A stretch of DNA of 64,000 nt. Origin: an uncultured Desulfuromonadales bacterium. GTDB taxonomy: Bacteria > Desulfobacterota > Desulfuromonadia > Desulfuromonadales > Geopsychrobacteraceae. The DNA lies in NCBI GenBank assembly GCA_947259685.1, contig CAMYNC010000001.1, positions 39,264 to 103,263 on the forward strand. Reading direction: 5' to 3'. Positions 51,243 through 60,051 of this stretch are shown piece by piece (within the stretch, counting starts at the first letter, position 1; each line of letters starts with the position of its first letter). A model generated the notes under the pieces. It made no database searches and had not been told where the DNA came from. It saw nothing but the letters and a program-made list of their open reading frames with translations. Position numbers and translations under genes: made by a program.

Positions 51243-52439
51243 TCAGGAAATATTTTTTATCAGTTCGGACAAAACGCTGGTTGCGTAGCTGCCTTTCGGC
51301 AAGCAGAAGCTCAATTGCAGCGAGTTTTCAGCTGCTTCGGTGATCAGTGGAGCGTTCAGCGGAACTCGCAGTGGACGTCGTTCTCCCGGCATGCTGAGGC
51401 CTTGACTCAGCTTCCAGCTTGCCAGTGACAGCCCTGCTTCTCGCAACATTTCGATCTCTTGCCGACCTGGCGCCTGCTCGGCGAGCATCAGCTTGTGACC
51501 GAACAATGGTGCCGTGGGGCTGATTTCTAAGTCCGTGGCGCGCTGCTGTTCTAAGCTGGCATCAGGCACGCGAAAACATGCCCCGTTGATGTGTTTGAAA
51601 GCAATATCGCCGTCCTGCAGGCGATCCAGATCGGGCAGGCGCTGTTCCAGCAGTCGGTCGAAAAACTGTGATTGGGCGGCAGAGAGGAACAGCCGCAACA
51701 GGTTGCGTGGCATACTCAGAACCGCTGCCTGAGCTGTTTTGCCTTCCAGCAGCATCCGCACCAGATGGCGCTCATCGCGCATCCGCTGTGGCAGTTTTAC
51801 CAAACAAAGTTGCAGATTATCTGTCCGAAAAGCGCTTGCTGCTGCTTGCCAGTCGGCGTTGCGGATGGATTGCGGGTCGCCGAGCAGTTCCCGGCAGAAG
51901 CTGCTGTACTCACCTTGGATGAGCAGTAGGCCGAGGCGGGCCGAATTGGCCAGCACACCGTAGCGCTGCTCACCGAAACGGTTCGGTACTCCCCGTTTTT
52001 GCAGAACCTGAAAAATCGCTGCCGCCCGCTTTGCTGCCTGAGGATGCACTTCACGCAAGCGGATGGTGAAGCGGTTGCCGGCCAAGTGACCGATGCGCAG
52101 CTTGTTCCCATGTCTTTCGCTGCTGAGGATCCGCGCTTTGCACAGCTTCAGGTTGTCGAGCCGGTCGCTGCAGCGGGCAGGAATCGAAATCATCTGCCGG
52201 GTGCAGGCACGAGTGTCTTTGAGGCCGGCATAGCCAAGTTCGCGTTCTTTGAGCTTGAGTCCTTTGGCTAATTGCTTGAGCAATTCGTGGCTGCTGATCC
52301 CTTGCTTTTCGATCCACAGAAAAAGGTGTTCACCGCTGCCGGAACAGGGATAAAGGGGCAGCTCTTCAACTTGAAAATCCTCAGGCTGTTCCTTGTAGAC
52401 CCCACCGGTGCCGGGCAGCTCGGCGGTTAACCAGGTCAC
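51243..52439 (-). CDS. truD: tRNA pseudouridine synthase D
   Basis: The 398-residue enzyme modifies U13 of tRNA-Glu. It has QPEDFQVEELPLYPCSGSGEHLFLWIEKQGISSHELLKQLAKGL, the catalytic-Asp motif LGYAGLKDTRACTRQMISI near residue 80, NRFTIRLREV, the TruD insert with PNRFGEQRYG and NYF-like CFRVPDAS, and ends with SYATSVLSELIKN. Length is at the long end of normal. It overlaps trmB by four bases (ATGA), forming a cytochrome-trmB-truD run of tRNA-modification genes. Confidence 0.94.
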   Translation of the reverse strand: MTWLTAELPGTGGVYKEQPEDFQVEELPLYPCSGSGEHLFLWIEKQGISSHELLKQLAKGLKLKERELGYAGLKDTRACTRQMISIPARCSDRLDNLKLCKARILSSERHGNKLRIGHLAGNRFTIRLREVHPQAAKRAAAIFQVLQKRGVPNRFGEQRYGVLANSARLGLLLIQGEYSSFCRELLGDPQSIRNADWQAAASAFRTDNLQLCLVKLPQRMRDERHLVRMLLEGKTAQAAVLSMPRNLLRLFLSAAQSQFFDRLLEQRLPDLDRLQDGDIAFKHINGACFRVPDASLEQQRATDLEISPTAPLFGHKLMLAEQAPGRQEIEMLREAGLSLASWKLSQGLSMPGERRPLRVPLNAPLITEAAENSLQLSFCLPKGSYATSVLSELIKNIS

Positions 52440-53128
52440 GCTGATTCTTCTTTCGGCCAGCGCAGGCGGAACCCTTTTTTCAGCTTTGGTGGGGCGATTT
52501 CAACACCTGCTTTTTTCTGGTAATGGCAAAAGTAGATCGGTTGTCCCAGATCGAGAAAACGGCGCATATACTTGGATATCGGATAGTCACCGCAAACATG
52601 ACTAAATGGTGTGTCGTTCAGGTTTTTAAAGCGTTCATCCGCAGTGAGCAGTTCGCCAGCGGCTTCACCATAGTCGGCAAAGTCGGTAGCAAAATGTAAT
52701 TCCCCTTCGGGCCGCAGGCAGAATAACACCAGGTTGAGAAATTCGTGGTTCAGCAGCCGGCGCTTGCGGTGGCGTTTTTTGGGCCAGGGGTCAGGGCAGT
52801 TGATATAGATTGCCTGCAGACTCTCTTGGCCGAGATACTGATGCAACAGGTAGCGGGCCTCGATGCGCATCATCAGAATATTCTTCAGGCCCGACTCTTC
52901 GATCCGGGTGCAGGTCTGCCGGCAGCCTTGATTGAAGATGTCGATGGCGATGAAGTTCCGCTCCGGAAAGCGTTCCGCGATCTGGACGATAAAGTCGCCG
53001 ATGCCGCAGCCGATCTCCAGGCATAAAGGATTGTCGTTATCGAACAGGGCGGCAAAACTGCCAGTCTGCTTGAGTCGGGCTTCGGGGATAAACACCGGTG
53101 AGGTGATCAAGGTCATTCTTTGGGGCAT
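52436..53128 (-). CDS. trmB: tRNA (guanine-N7)-methyltransferase
   Basis: The 230-residue SAM enzyme makes m7G46. It has PLCLEIGCGIGDFIVQIAERFPERNFIAIDIFNQGC (SAM site), LMMRIEARYLLHQYLGQESLQAIYINCPDPWPKKRHRKRRLLNHEFLNLVLFCLRPEGELHFATDFADYGEAA, and THVCGDYPISKYMRRF-like C-terminal residues. The DPWPKKRHxKRRL signature is diagnostic. It starts 29 bases after the cytochrome gene and overlaps truD by four bases. Confidence 0.95.
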   Translation of the reverse strand: MPQRMTLITSPVFIPEARLKQTGSFAALFDNDNPLCLEIGCGIGDFIVQIAERFPERNFIAIDIFNQGCRQTCTRIEESGLKNILMMRIEARYLLHQYLGQESLQAIYINCPDPWPKKRHRKRRLLNHEFLNLVLFCLRPEGELHFATDFADYGEAAGELLTADERFKNLNDTPFSHVCGDYPISKYMRRFLDLGQPIYFCHYQKKAGVEIAPPKLKKGFRLRWPKEESA

Positions 53129-53157
53129 GGTTTTTGTCTGTATAGGAAAAGGGTTAA

Positions 53158-53484
53158 TCAGCGTTGGCTGTGGAGAAATTCGCTGAGGTTTTTCAGCTCC
53201 TCCTGCTCAGTGGTATTGTAACTCGGCATAAAGCCGGTTTGACGGGTTGAGGCATGCGCCGCCAGATGATCGACAATCTGTTCTTTGCTCAAGCGGCTGC
53301 CGACCTGATCCAGCACCGGTGCCAATGAACCGCCGTCGCCCTCGAACTTGTGGCAACCCTTGCAGCCTAAAGCGTTGATCAGCAGCCGGGCCCGGGCTTC
53401 GTCAGGTTTACTCAATTCGGCCAGTGCCGGGCGTAAGCTGCTGCAGAACAGCAGCGCGGCAAGCAGGATAATTTTGCAGCGCAT
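53158..53484 (-). CDS. Small monohaem c-type cytochrome
   Basis: The 108-residue protein has a signal peptide (MRCKIILLAALLFCSSLRPALA), one haem c site CKGCHKFEGDGGSLAP, and a probable axial Met in TGFMPSYNTTEQEEL, so it is a class I periplasmic cytochrome. The short length and single haem differ from the multihaem cytochromes typical of this group. It is first in a run with trmB and truD, which is probably transcriptional chance. Earlier in-frame residues (to 53544) were excluded because the signal peptide begins at ATG 53484. Confidence 0.9.
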   Translation of the reverse strand: MRCKIILLAALLFCSSLRPALAELSKPDEARARLLINALGCKGCHKFEGDGGSLAPVLDQVGSRLSKEQIVDHLAAHASTRQTGFMPSYNTTEQEELKNLSEFLHSQR

Positions 53485-53645
53485 CGGGTCATCCTCGTCA
53501 GCTAAATCTCGGCCCACTTTAACTGCAGTTGCCTGACAATGCAATGGTTCTCCCTGGGTTGAAAAGCGCTGACTGGGAAAGGGGTTGCATTCGCTTCTGG
53601 GCGGGATTAGTCTAAATCGGTTGTCGAAAACAGGAGGAGATGAAG

Positions 53646-54806
53646 ATGCAGATTCCGATGGCGCAGCGGGCCCAGCAGGTGACCCCGTTTCTGGCGATGG
53701 AGGTGATGGAACGGGCCAAAGTCATGGAAGCGGCCGGCCGCGAGATCATTTATCTTTGTTTGGGCGAGCCTGATTTCCCCACCCCCCCAGCGATCTTGGC
53801 GGCAACCGGGCAGGCCTTGGCCGAAGGGGCGACCTCGTACACTCATTCGCTGGGGTTGCTGGAATTGCGGCAGGAGATCTGCCGCCACTACCTGGAGACC
53901 TATGGGGTTCAGGTGCAGCCGGAGCAGGTGATTGTCTCTTCCGGCACAAGTCCGCTGATGCTGTTGCTGTTCTCAGCGCTGCTCGAAGCCGGGGATGAGT
54001 TGATTCTGACCGACCCTGCTTACGCCTGCTACCCTGGATTTGTTGAGTTCGCCGGCGGTGTGGCAGTAAAACTGCGTACTTCGCCTGAGGATGGTTTTCA
54101 GCCGCGCCCCGAGCAGGTACAGTCGTTGATCAGCGAAAAAACTCGCGGGCTGCTGATCAACTCGCCCTCCAATCCGGCCGGCTCGGTGCTCTCTGGTGCC
54201 CAATTGCAGGCCCTCAGCGAGCTGCCGATTCCGATCATCTCCGATGAAATCTACCACGGTCTGACTTACCAGGGGGAGGAGCGCTGCATTCTCGAATTCA
54301 CCCAGGATGCCTTTGTCCTCGGCGGCTTCTCCAAAGCTTATGCCATGACCGGCTGGCGGCTTGGCTACCTGATTGCGCCGCTGTCCTGTGTGCGGACTTT
54401 GCAAATTCTGCATCAGAACTTTTTGATCTGCGCCAATCACTTTGTGCAACGTGGTGGGATCGCAGCTCTGCAGCAGTGTCAGGAAGATGTTGCTGAAATG
54501 CGCGCGGTTTACGACAGACGGCGCAAGGAGCTGGTCAAACGATTGCGCGAACTCGGCTTCGGGGTGCATTTCGAACCACAGGGTGCTTTTTACGTGTTGG
54601 CCGATGCCCGGCATATCGATCCTGACTCCCTGCGGTTGGCGCTGGATATCCTCGACAAGACAGGGGTAGCGGTCACGCCGGGGATCGATTTCGGCGAAGG
54701 GGCCGAAGGCTTTTTACGGTTTTCCTACACCCGCCCCTTTGCTGAGATCGTTGACGCGCTGGAGCGGATTGGACGTTACCTGCGCCAACGTGGAGTGTTG
54801 AAATAA
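53646..54806 (+). CDS. Class I/II pyridoxal-phosphate aminotransferase
   Basis: The 386-residue enzyme belongs to the aspartate/aromatic aminotransferase fold type I. It has IYLCLGEPDFPTPPAILAATG, YTHSLGLLELRQEIC, VSSGTSPLMLLLFSAL, DPAYACYPGF, SPSNPAGSVLSGAQL, PIISDEIYHGLTYQ, and the PLP-lysine stretch VLGGFSKAYAMTGWRLGYL. ATG 53646 is preferred over 53640 since AGGAGG at 53632 lies 8 bases before it. It sits 63 bases upstream of aroF, suggesting a role in aromatic amino acid synthesis, for example transaminating phenylpyruvate; not proven by sequence. Confidence 0.91.
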   Translation: MQIPMAQRAQQVTPFLAMEVMERAKVMEAAGREIIYLCLGEPDFPTPPAILAATGQALAEGATSYTHSLGLLELRQEICRHYLETYGVQVQPEQVIVSSGTSPLMLLLFSALLEAGDELILTDPAYACYPGFVEFAGGVAVKLRTSPEDGFQPRPEQVQSLISEKTRGLLINSPSNPAGSVLSGAQLQALSELPIPIISDEIYHGLTYQGEERCILEFTQDAFVLGGFSKAYAMTGWRLGYLIAPLSCVRTLQILHQNFLICANHFVQRGGIAALQQCQEDVAEMRAVYDRRRKELVKRLRELGFGVHFEPQGAFYVLADARHIDPDSLRLALDILDKTGVAVTPGIDFGEGAEGFLRFSYTRPFAEIVDALERIGRYLRQRGVLK

Positions 54807-54814
54807 ATTATTGT

Positions 54815-54834
54815 GGGCGAAACATATTTCGCCC
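54815..54834 (+). other. Hairpin between aminotransferase and aroF
   Basis: GGGCGAAA (54815-54822) pairs perfectly with TTTCGCCC (54827-54834) around CATA, 9 bases after the aminotransferase stop. No T run follows, so it is not a classical terminator; it may be an RNA-stability element, attenuator or operator of the aroF leader. Confidence 0.5.
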
Positions 54835-54869
54835 GAATTGCATAGCTATATAAAATTAGGAGATTTTTC

Positions 54870-55883
54870 ATGCTCATCGTCATGCACCACCACGCCAGCC
54901 AGGAGCAGATCGACCAGGTCATCGCTGCTGTCCAGGCGATGGGGTTAAACGCCGAACCGATTCCCGGCAGTCTGCGCACCGCCATCGGCGTGCTCGGCAA
55001 TCAGGGCTACGTGGACGATTCGTCGATCCGTACCCTGCCGGGGGTGCGCGAAACCATCCATGTCAGTAAACCGTACAAAATGGTCTCGCGCGATTTTCAC
55101 CCCACCTCGACGGTTGTTGAGGTGGGGGGAGTTAAATTCGGCGATGGCCAGCGGCCAGTGATCATTGCCGGGCCCTGCTCAATTGAGACCGAAGCGCAGA
55201 TGTTTGCTGCTGCCGAGCAGGTCAAAGCCGCTGGCGCACAGATGTTGCGTGGCGGGGCTTTTAAGCCGCGGACCGGGCCGCATTCTTTTCAGGGGCTTGG
55301 CATCGAAGGCCTCAAATATCTGCAGCAGGCGGGCAAGGCAAGCGGTCTGCCGGTGGTGACTGAGGTGATGCGCATCGAGCAGTTGGAGGTCATCTGCCAA
55401 CATGCCGATATGCTGCAGATCGGGGCGCGCAACATGCAGAATTTCGATCTGCTCAAAGAGGTCGGCAAAACCGGTCATCCGGTCCTGCTTAAGCGTGGCA
55501 TGAGCGCCACCCTCGAAGAATTTCTGGCGGCGGCGGAATATATTCTTGCCGAGGGGAATGCACAGGTGGTGCTCTGTGAGCGCGGTATCCGTACCTTCGA
55601 AAAAGCCACCCGCAATACCCTCGACCTGTCGGTGGTGCCGTTGATCCGTGAGATGAGCCACCTGCCGATCATTGTCGATCCCAGCCACGCCACCGGCAAG
55701 CGCGCTCTGGTCCCGGTGATGGGCAAGGCGGCCCTGGTTGCCGGCGCCCATGGTTTGATGATCGAGGTCCATCCTGATCCGGCCAAGGCGCTCTGTGATG
55801 GCGCCCAGAGTCTTGACGGTGGAGGCTTCGCCGGTTTGATGACCGAACTGAACGGTTTGATCGATTATCTGCAGGCAGGCTGA
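54870..55883 (+). CDS. aroF: 3-deoxy-7-phosphoheptulonate synthase (AroF, DAHP synthase)
   Basis: The 337-residue enzyme condenses phosphoenolpyruvate and erythrose 4-phosphate in the first step of aromatic amino acid synthesis. It begins with a ferredoxin-like regulatory domain (residues 1-70: MLIVMHHHASQEQIDQVIAAVQAMGL), then the barrel: VIIAGPCSIETEAQMFAAAEQVKAAGAQMLRGGAFKPRTGPHSFQGLG, EVMRIEQLEVICQHADMLQIGARNMQNFDLL, VLLKRGMSATLEEFLAAAEYI, and VPLIREMSHLPIIVDPSHATGKR. The type I-beta architecture is that of Thermotoga-like enzymes, where the extra domain confers feedback inhibition. AGGAG is upstream of the ATG. Confidence 0.96.
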   Translation: MLIVMHHHASQEQIDQVIAAVQAMGLNAEPIPGSLRTAIGVLGNQGYVDDSSIRTLPGVRETIHVSKPYKMVSRDFHPTSTVVEVGGVKFGDGQRPVIIAGPCSIETEAQMFAAAEQVKAAGAQMLRGGAFKPRTGPHSFQGLGIEGLKYLQQAGKASGLPVVTEVMRIEQLEVICQHADMLQIGARNMQNFDLLKEVGKTGHPVLLKRGMSATLEEFLAAAEYILAEGNAQVVLCERGIRTFEKATRNTLDLSVVPLIREMSHLPIIVDPSHATGKRALVPVMGKAALVAGAHGLMIEVHPDPAKALCDGAQSLDGGGFAGLMTELNGLIDYLQAG

Positions 55884-55966
55884 GCGCCGATAACACTTGC
55901 CCGGCTGTTCACGATGAATTATAGTTTACCAATTGTGTCACCTATTTTTCGATGGAGGATAGAACG

Positions 55967-57163
55967 ATGGAAAGCAGCATCCAGGTTGTTGAGAATGTTC
56001 ACTGGGTCGGGGTCAGGCACCCTGACCTAAAAGTGTTTGATGATCTTTTCCCGACCCGTAACGGGACGACTTATAATTCCTACCTGATCCAGGGCGCAGA
56101 AAAGACCGCTTTGATCGATACCGTCAAGGCGCCTTTTGTCGATGAGTTTTTCAGCAAGGTCGGTGAGCATATCGACCCGGCCAAGGTTGATATTATCGTC
56201 GTCAATCACACCGAGCCGGACCATTCCGGGGCTGTTATTAAAGTTATCGAAAAAAACCCCAACGTGCAGATCTATTGCAGCAAGGCGGCGGAGAACTTTC
56301 TCAAGCAGCTTCTCAACCGCTCTTTCAATGCGGTCATCGTCAATGATGGTGACGAGGTTGATCTGGGTGGCAAGACCCTGCGGTTTATCCTTGCCCCGTA
56401 CCTGCACTGGCCCGATACCATCTTCACCTATCTGGTTGAGGATGAACTGCTCTTCCCCTGCGATGCCTTCGGGGCTCATTACTGTCCGGACAAGCTGTTC
56501 GATGATGAAATCAATGAGTTTTACACCGATTTTCATTTCTATTTTGACTGTATCGTTCGGCCTTTTAAGGACAAGGTCCGCGATGCGCTGAAAAAGTGCG
56601 AAGGATTGCCGATCAAAATGGTCTGCCCTTCCCACGGTCCGATCCGTCGCTCCTCCGGGCAGTTTGCCATCGAGTCCTACGCTCGCTGGTGTGCCGCGCC
56701 TTCCAACAGCGGAAAACCTAAGGCATTGTTGGCGGTGCTCTCCTCGCACGGTAATACTCGCGATATGGCAAAAGTGATTGAAACCGAATTATTCGCACAA
56801 GGGGTGGATGTGACCACCTTTGCTTTAAGCGACATGCGGGATGATGACTACCGCGACGCTCTGGAGCAAGCCGATGTGCTGGTGATCGGCACCCCGACCA
56901 TCCAGCGCGATGCTCCGCCACAGGTCTGGCATGCCCTGTCACTGATCTCTTCGGTGACGCCGAAGGCCAAGCTGGCAGCGGTGTTCGGTTCCTTTGGTTG
57001 GAGCGGCGAGGCGGTGAAGATGGTAGAACAACGGCTGACCGGTTTGAAATATAAGCTGGTTGCCGATGGGGTCACTTTCAGGTTCTCTCCGACCAGGGAA
57101 AATATGGATAGTTGTCGCCAGTTTGCTGAACAGATAGCCGGAGCTGTGCTGACCGAAGAATAA
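55967..57163 (+). CDS. Flavodiiron protein (FprA family, A-type flavoprotein)
   Basis: The 398-residue cytosolic enzyme reduces oxygen or nitric oxide, protecting anaerobes. It consists of a metallo-beta-lactamase-like diiron domain (residues 1-250: NSYLIQGAEKTALIDTVK, VVNHTEPDHSGAVIKVIEKNP, CPSHGPIRRSSGQF) and a flavodoxin domain (LAVLSSHGNTRDMAKVIETELF, VIGTPTIQRDAPPQVWH, FGSFGWSGEAVKMVEQRLTGL). HTEPDH carries the iron ligands. I chose ATG 55967, 8 bases after GGAGG at 55954, rather than ATG 55952. The intrinsic terminator at 57185 follows. Confidence 0.95.
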   Translation: MESSIQVVENVHWVGVRHPDLKVFDDLFPTRNGTTYNSYLIQGAEKTALIDTVKAPFVDEFFSKVGEHIDPAKVDIIVVNHTEPDHSGAVIKVIEKNPNVQIYCSKAAENFLKQLLNRSFNAVIVNDGDEVDLGGKTLRFILAPYLHWPDTIFTYLVEDELLFPCDAFGAHYCPDKLFDDEINEFYTDFHFYFDCIVRPFKDKVRDALKKCEGLPIKMVCPSHGPIRRSSGQFAIESYARWCAAPSNSGKPKALLAVLSSHGNTRDMAKVIETELFAQGVDVTTFALSDMRDDDYRDALEQADVLVIGTPTIQRDAPPQVWHALSLISSVTPKAKLAAVFGSFGWSGEAVKMVEQRLTGLKYKLVADGVTFRFSPTRENMDSCRQFAEQIAGAVLTEE

Positions 57164-57184
57164 ATAGGTCTTTCCGGTCATACT

Positions 57185-57212
57185 CCCCCTGGAAGCAACC
57201 AGGGGGATTTCT
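57185..57212 (+). terminator. Intrinsic terminator of flavodiiron gene
   Basis: CCCCCTGG (57185-57192) pairs with CCAGGGGG (57199-57206), followed by T-rich ATTTCTGTTGTTTTT. Confidence 0.8.
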
Positions 57213-57245
57213 GTTGTTTTTAGGCACGAATGTCGAGTTAAGAAG

Positions 57246-57554
57246 ATGCAAAACGATTTTTTCAAAAGAAATCTCAAGACTGCAGCGCTATCGACTGTGC
57301 CGGTGGTTCTGTTCGCTGTTCTCTATCATATTTTTAAACCGGACGATGCGCCTGCCGCCTGGCGTAACGAAACTCTGGAGTTTTTGTTGATCCTGGTCAC
57401 CCCGGCAGCTTTGGCGAAGGTGAACTGGGATCCAAAAATCACTCCCCTGCGCGACCGTTTCGTCTGGTGCCTGATGGCGGCTGGGTCGGTGACCCTGATC
57501 TGGTGGTTGTTATTTTCCCTCTGTTTGGCGGTTCTGCTGTCGATTGTTCACTAA
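57246..57554 (+). CDS. Small membrane protein of unknown function
   Basis: The 102-residue protein has two strongly hydrophobic segments (TAALSTVPVVLFAVLYHIF and VWCLMAAGSVTLIWWLLFSLCLAVLLSIV), with a third weaker helix (ETLEFLLILVTPAALAKV) between. The middle loop has RNETLEF and KVNWDPKITPLRDRF. I do not recognise a family. The AAGAAG and ATGCAAAAC start has a weak site. It is monocistronic, between two terminator-like hairpins. Coding status rests on length, hydrophobicity and codon usage. Confidence 0.7.
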   Translation: MQNDFFKRNLKTAALSTVPVVLFAVLYHIFKPDDAPAAWRNETLEFLLILVTPAALAKVNWDPKITPLRDRFVWCLMAAGSVTLIWWLLFSLCLAVLLSIVH

Positions 57555-57579
57555 TAAAAGCTGCCGCTTAAGTCAGGTC

Positions 57580-57612
57580 CCCCGGTTGCAGCCCTGCAGT
57601 CGGGGAAATTTT
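57580..57612 (+). terminator. Probable intrinsic terminator
   Basis: CCCCGGTTGCAG (57580-57591) pairs with CTGCAGTCGGGG (57594-57605), including two G-T wobbles, with a short CC loop, followed by AAATTTTCATTTTCG. It is a likely end of the small membrane protein transcript. Confidence 0.62.
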
Positions 57613-57745
57613 CATTTTCGCCGATAAGTCTTCCCGAAACCTCGTCTTTAAACAGTCTGTCGAGGGATGAAAGCACTCTGCCTTCCTCGGACTCTGTGGT
57701 AAAACGATGACGCAACTCATTCCACTCAGGTAAGGATGCGGTTAA

Positions 57746-59938
57746 ATGGCTGAACTGATTGCCGACATTGCGGTGAGCGCACCACTAAAGCAGCTGTTTT
57801 CCTACCTTGTGCCAAACCCGCTGGCCGAAATGGCGCAGGTTGGCATGCGGGTGCGGGTGTCCTTTGGGCGGCGCACCACGGTAGGTTTCCTTCTCAAGCT
57901 GCGGCAGGGCTCAAGTGAGGGCCTCAAACCGATTAATGGGCTGCTCGACGAGCAGCCGCTGCTGACACCGGAACTCATCAAACTGCTGCGTTGGGCCGCC
58001 GATTACTATTATCATCCCCTTGGCCAGGTCATCCGCAGTGCACTTCCGGCTGGACTTGGCAGTGATAGGTCGGTGACCAAAATCCTCCGTGAACCGGTCT
58101 ATAAACCGAGCGCCCTGGATGAACAGCCGCGGGGCGAAAAACAGCGTCAGCTGATCGATTTTATCCGTAGCCAGGGGGAGGCCAGCCTGAGCCAGCTGCG
58201 GGAAACGATTTCCGCACCGCATGCCAGCCTGAAACGGCTGGTCGAGCTTGGTTTTTTAACCGAGACTGAGCAGGAGCGGCAACGTGATCCATTTCTCAGC
58301 GAGCCTCTTCCGGAAGATCAAAGCCTCATCCTCAATGCTGAACAGTTGACGGCAGTTCAGGCTATTTCTGCGGCCATCGATCAGTCCAGTTTTCAGGCCT
58401 TTCTCCTCCATGGGGTGACCGGCAGCGGCAAAACTGAAGTCTATCTGCAGGCGGTCGCCCATTGTTTACAGGCCGAGCAGCAGAGCCTGGTGCTGGTGCC
58501 AGAGATCGCCTTGACGCCACAGCTGGTGGCGCGGTTTCGGGCCCGTTTTGAAAAATCCAGCATCAGACTGGCGGTTCTGCATAGTGGCCTGTCAGATGGA
58601 GAGCGCTACGATGCCTGGCGGGCGATCACCCGAAATGAGGTGCAGATTGTCATCGGGGTGCGCTCAGCAATCTTTGCTCCGCTGCAGAATCCCGGCCTGA
58701 TTATTGTCGATGAAGAACATGAGGCAAGCTACAAGCAGGGGGAGGGCTTTCGCTACAACGCTCGCGATCTGGCGCTGGTACGTGGTCAGCAGCAGAACTG
58801 TCCGGTGCTGCTCGGCAGCGCCACACCATCCTTTGCCAGTTACTACCGTAGTGAGCAGGGGGCATTGACCCGGCTGACTCTGGCTAGGCGTGCCCACGCT
58901 GGAAATATGCCGCAGGTCGAGCTGATCGATTTGACCGCGCAGACCCCGGAGGGAGTCATGTCGAATCGGCTGATCGAAGCCGTGCAGCAATGCCTGGAGC
59001 GGCGTGAGCAGGCGCTGCTGCTGCTCAACCGAAGAGGCTTTGCGCCATTTCTGCTCTGCCGGGATTGCGGTACCAGCTTTCACTGTCCCAATTGTGAAAT
59101 CACCCTGACCTTCCACCAGCGACAGCGTGAGGTGCGCTGTCACTACTGTGATTATACCGAGCCACCGGTAGAGAACTGTCCAAAATGTGACGGAATAAAC
59201 ATCGAGCCGGAAGGTGCGGGGACCGAGCGGCTGGAGGAGGAACTGGCCGAACTGTTCCCTGGCGCGCGTATCGCCCGCATGGATCGTGACACCACCAGTC
59301 GCAAAGGGGCACACCAGAGACTGGTGCTGAAAATGATGGAACGGCAGATCGATATTCTGGTCGGCACTCAGATGGTCGCCAAGGGGCATGACTTCCCCGG
59401 GGTCACCCTGGTCGGGGTGCTCGGCGCTGACAGTATCCTCAATCTTCCCGATTTTCGCGCTGCGGAACGCAGCTTTTCGCTGCTGACCCAGGTGGCCGGG
59501 CGCGCCGGGCGGGCCTGCGGCGGCGGGCAGGTGCTGATTCAGACGTTTAATCCTGATCATTATGCCTTGACCTGCGCCGCACAGCAGGACTATCAGGATT
59601 TTTACCAGCAGGAGCTTCCCTTTCGCCAGGAACTCGGCTATCCACCCTGCGGTCACCTGATCAACCTGGTGCTGTCCGGCAATAATTCCGGGCAGGTCAA
59701 GGGGACGGCGGAGCAGCTGGCGGCGCGTTTGGTAGCGGCTGCCGGGCCGGTTGAGGTGCTGGGACCCAGCCCCTGTCCTCTGGCCCGTCTGCGCGGCAAG
59801 AGCCGCTATCAAATTCTGCTTAAAGCGACTGAGCGTCCGGCACTGCGGCGTCTGTTGGCGCAGCTGGACGACGGAGGGGGAAGCTTGGGGAAAGGGGTGA
59901 GTCTGGTAGTTGATGTGGATCCTTTGGATATGTTTTAG
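57746..59938 (+). CDS. priA: Primosomal protein N-prime (replication restart helicase)
   Basis: The 730-residue helicase reloads the replisome at stalled forks. The N-terminal DNA-binding domain (VSFGRRTTVGFLL, WAADYYYHPLGQVIRSALPAGL) is followed by superfamily 2 helicase motifs: LLHGVTGSGKTEVYLQAVAH (Walker A), LVPEIALTPQLVARF, LIIVDEEHEASYKQGEGFRYNARDLALVR, LLLLNRRGFAPFLLCRDCGTSFHCPNCEITL (two zinc-binding Cys pairs, then CHYCDYTEPPVENCPKCDG), GTQMVAKGHDFPGVTLVGVLGAD and LLTQVAGRAGRACGGGQVLIQTF. Length is normal. Long antisense open frames across it are shadows. Confidence 0.97.
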   Translation: MAELIADIAVSAPLKQLFSYLVPNPLAEMAQVGMRVRVSFGRRTTVGFLLKLRQGSSEGLKPINGLLDEQPLLTPELIKLLRWAADYYYHPLGQVIRSALPAGLGSDRSVTKILREPVYKPSALDEQPRGEKQRQLIDFIRSQGEASLSQLRETISAPHASLKRLVELGFLTETEQERQRDPFLSEPLPEDQSLILNAEQLTAVQAISAAIDQSSFQAFLLHGVTGSGKTEVYLQAVAHCLQAEQQSLVLVPEIALTPQLVARFRARFEKSSIRLAVLHSGLSDGERYDAWRAITRNEVQIVIGVRSAIFAPLQNPGLIIVDEEHEASYKQGEGFRYNARDLALVRGQQQNCPVLLGSATPSFASYYRSEQGALTRLTLARRAHAGNMPQVELIDLTAQTPEGVMSNRLIEAVQQCLERREQALLLLNRRGFAPFLLCRDCGTSFHCPNCEITLTFHQRQREVRCHYCDYTEPPVENCPKCDGINIEPEGAGTERLEEELAELFPGARIARMDRDTTSRKGAHQRLVLKMMERQIDILVGTQMVAKGHDFPGVTLVGVLGADSILNLPDFRAAERSFSLLTQVAGRAGRACGGGQVLIQTFNPDHYALTCAAQQDYQDFYQQELPFRQELGYPPCGHLINLVLSGNNSGQVKGTAEQLAARLVAAAGPVEVLGPSPCPLARLRGKSRYQILLKATERPALRRLLAQLDDGGGSLGKGVSLVVDVDPLDMF

Positions 59939-60051
59939 ATTCTAAAAATTTCCAGATCGCTACCCTCTTTCTCAATTAGAACCCTTTGGTTTTTTCCTCA
60001 ATTTGTCTATACTCCAGACTTCCCCTAAGAAAGAGCACCCATCGGAACTTA

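Noticed and set aside
58664..59812. 382-codon minus-strand frame
   Set aside because: It is the antisense shadow of the priA helicase domain; composition and lack of motifs rule it out.
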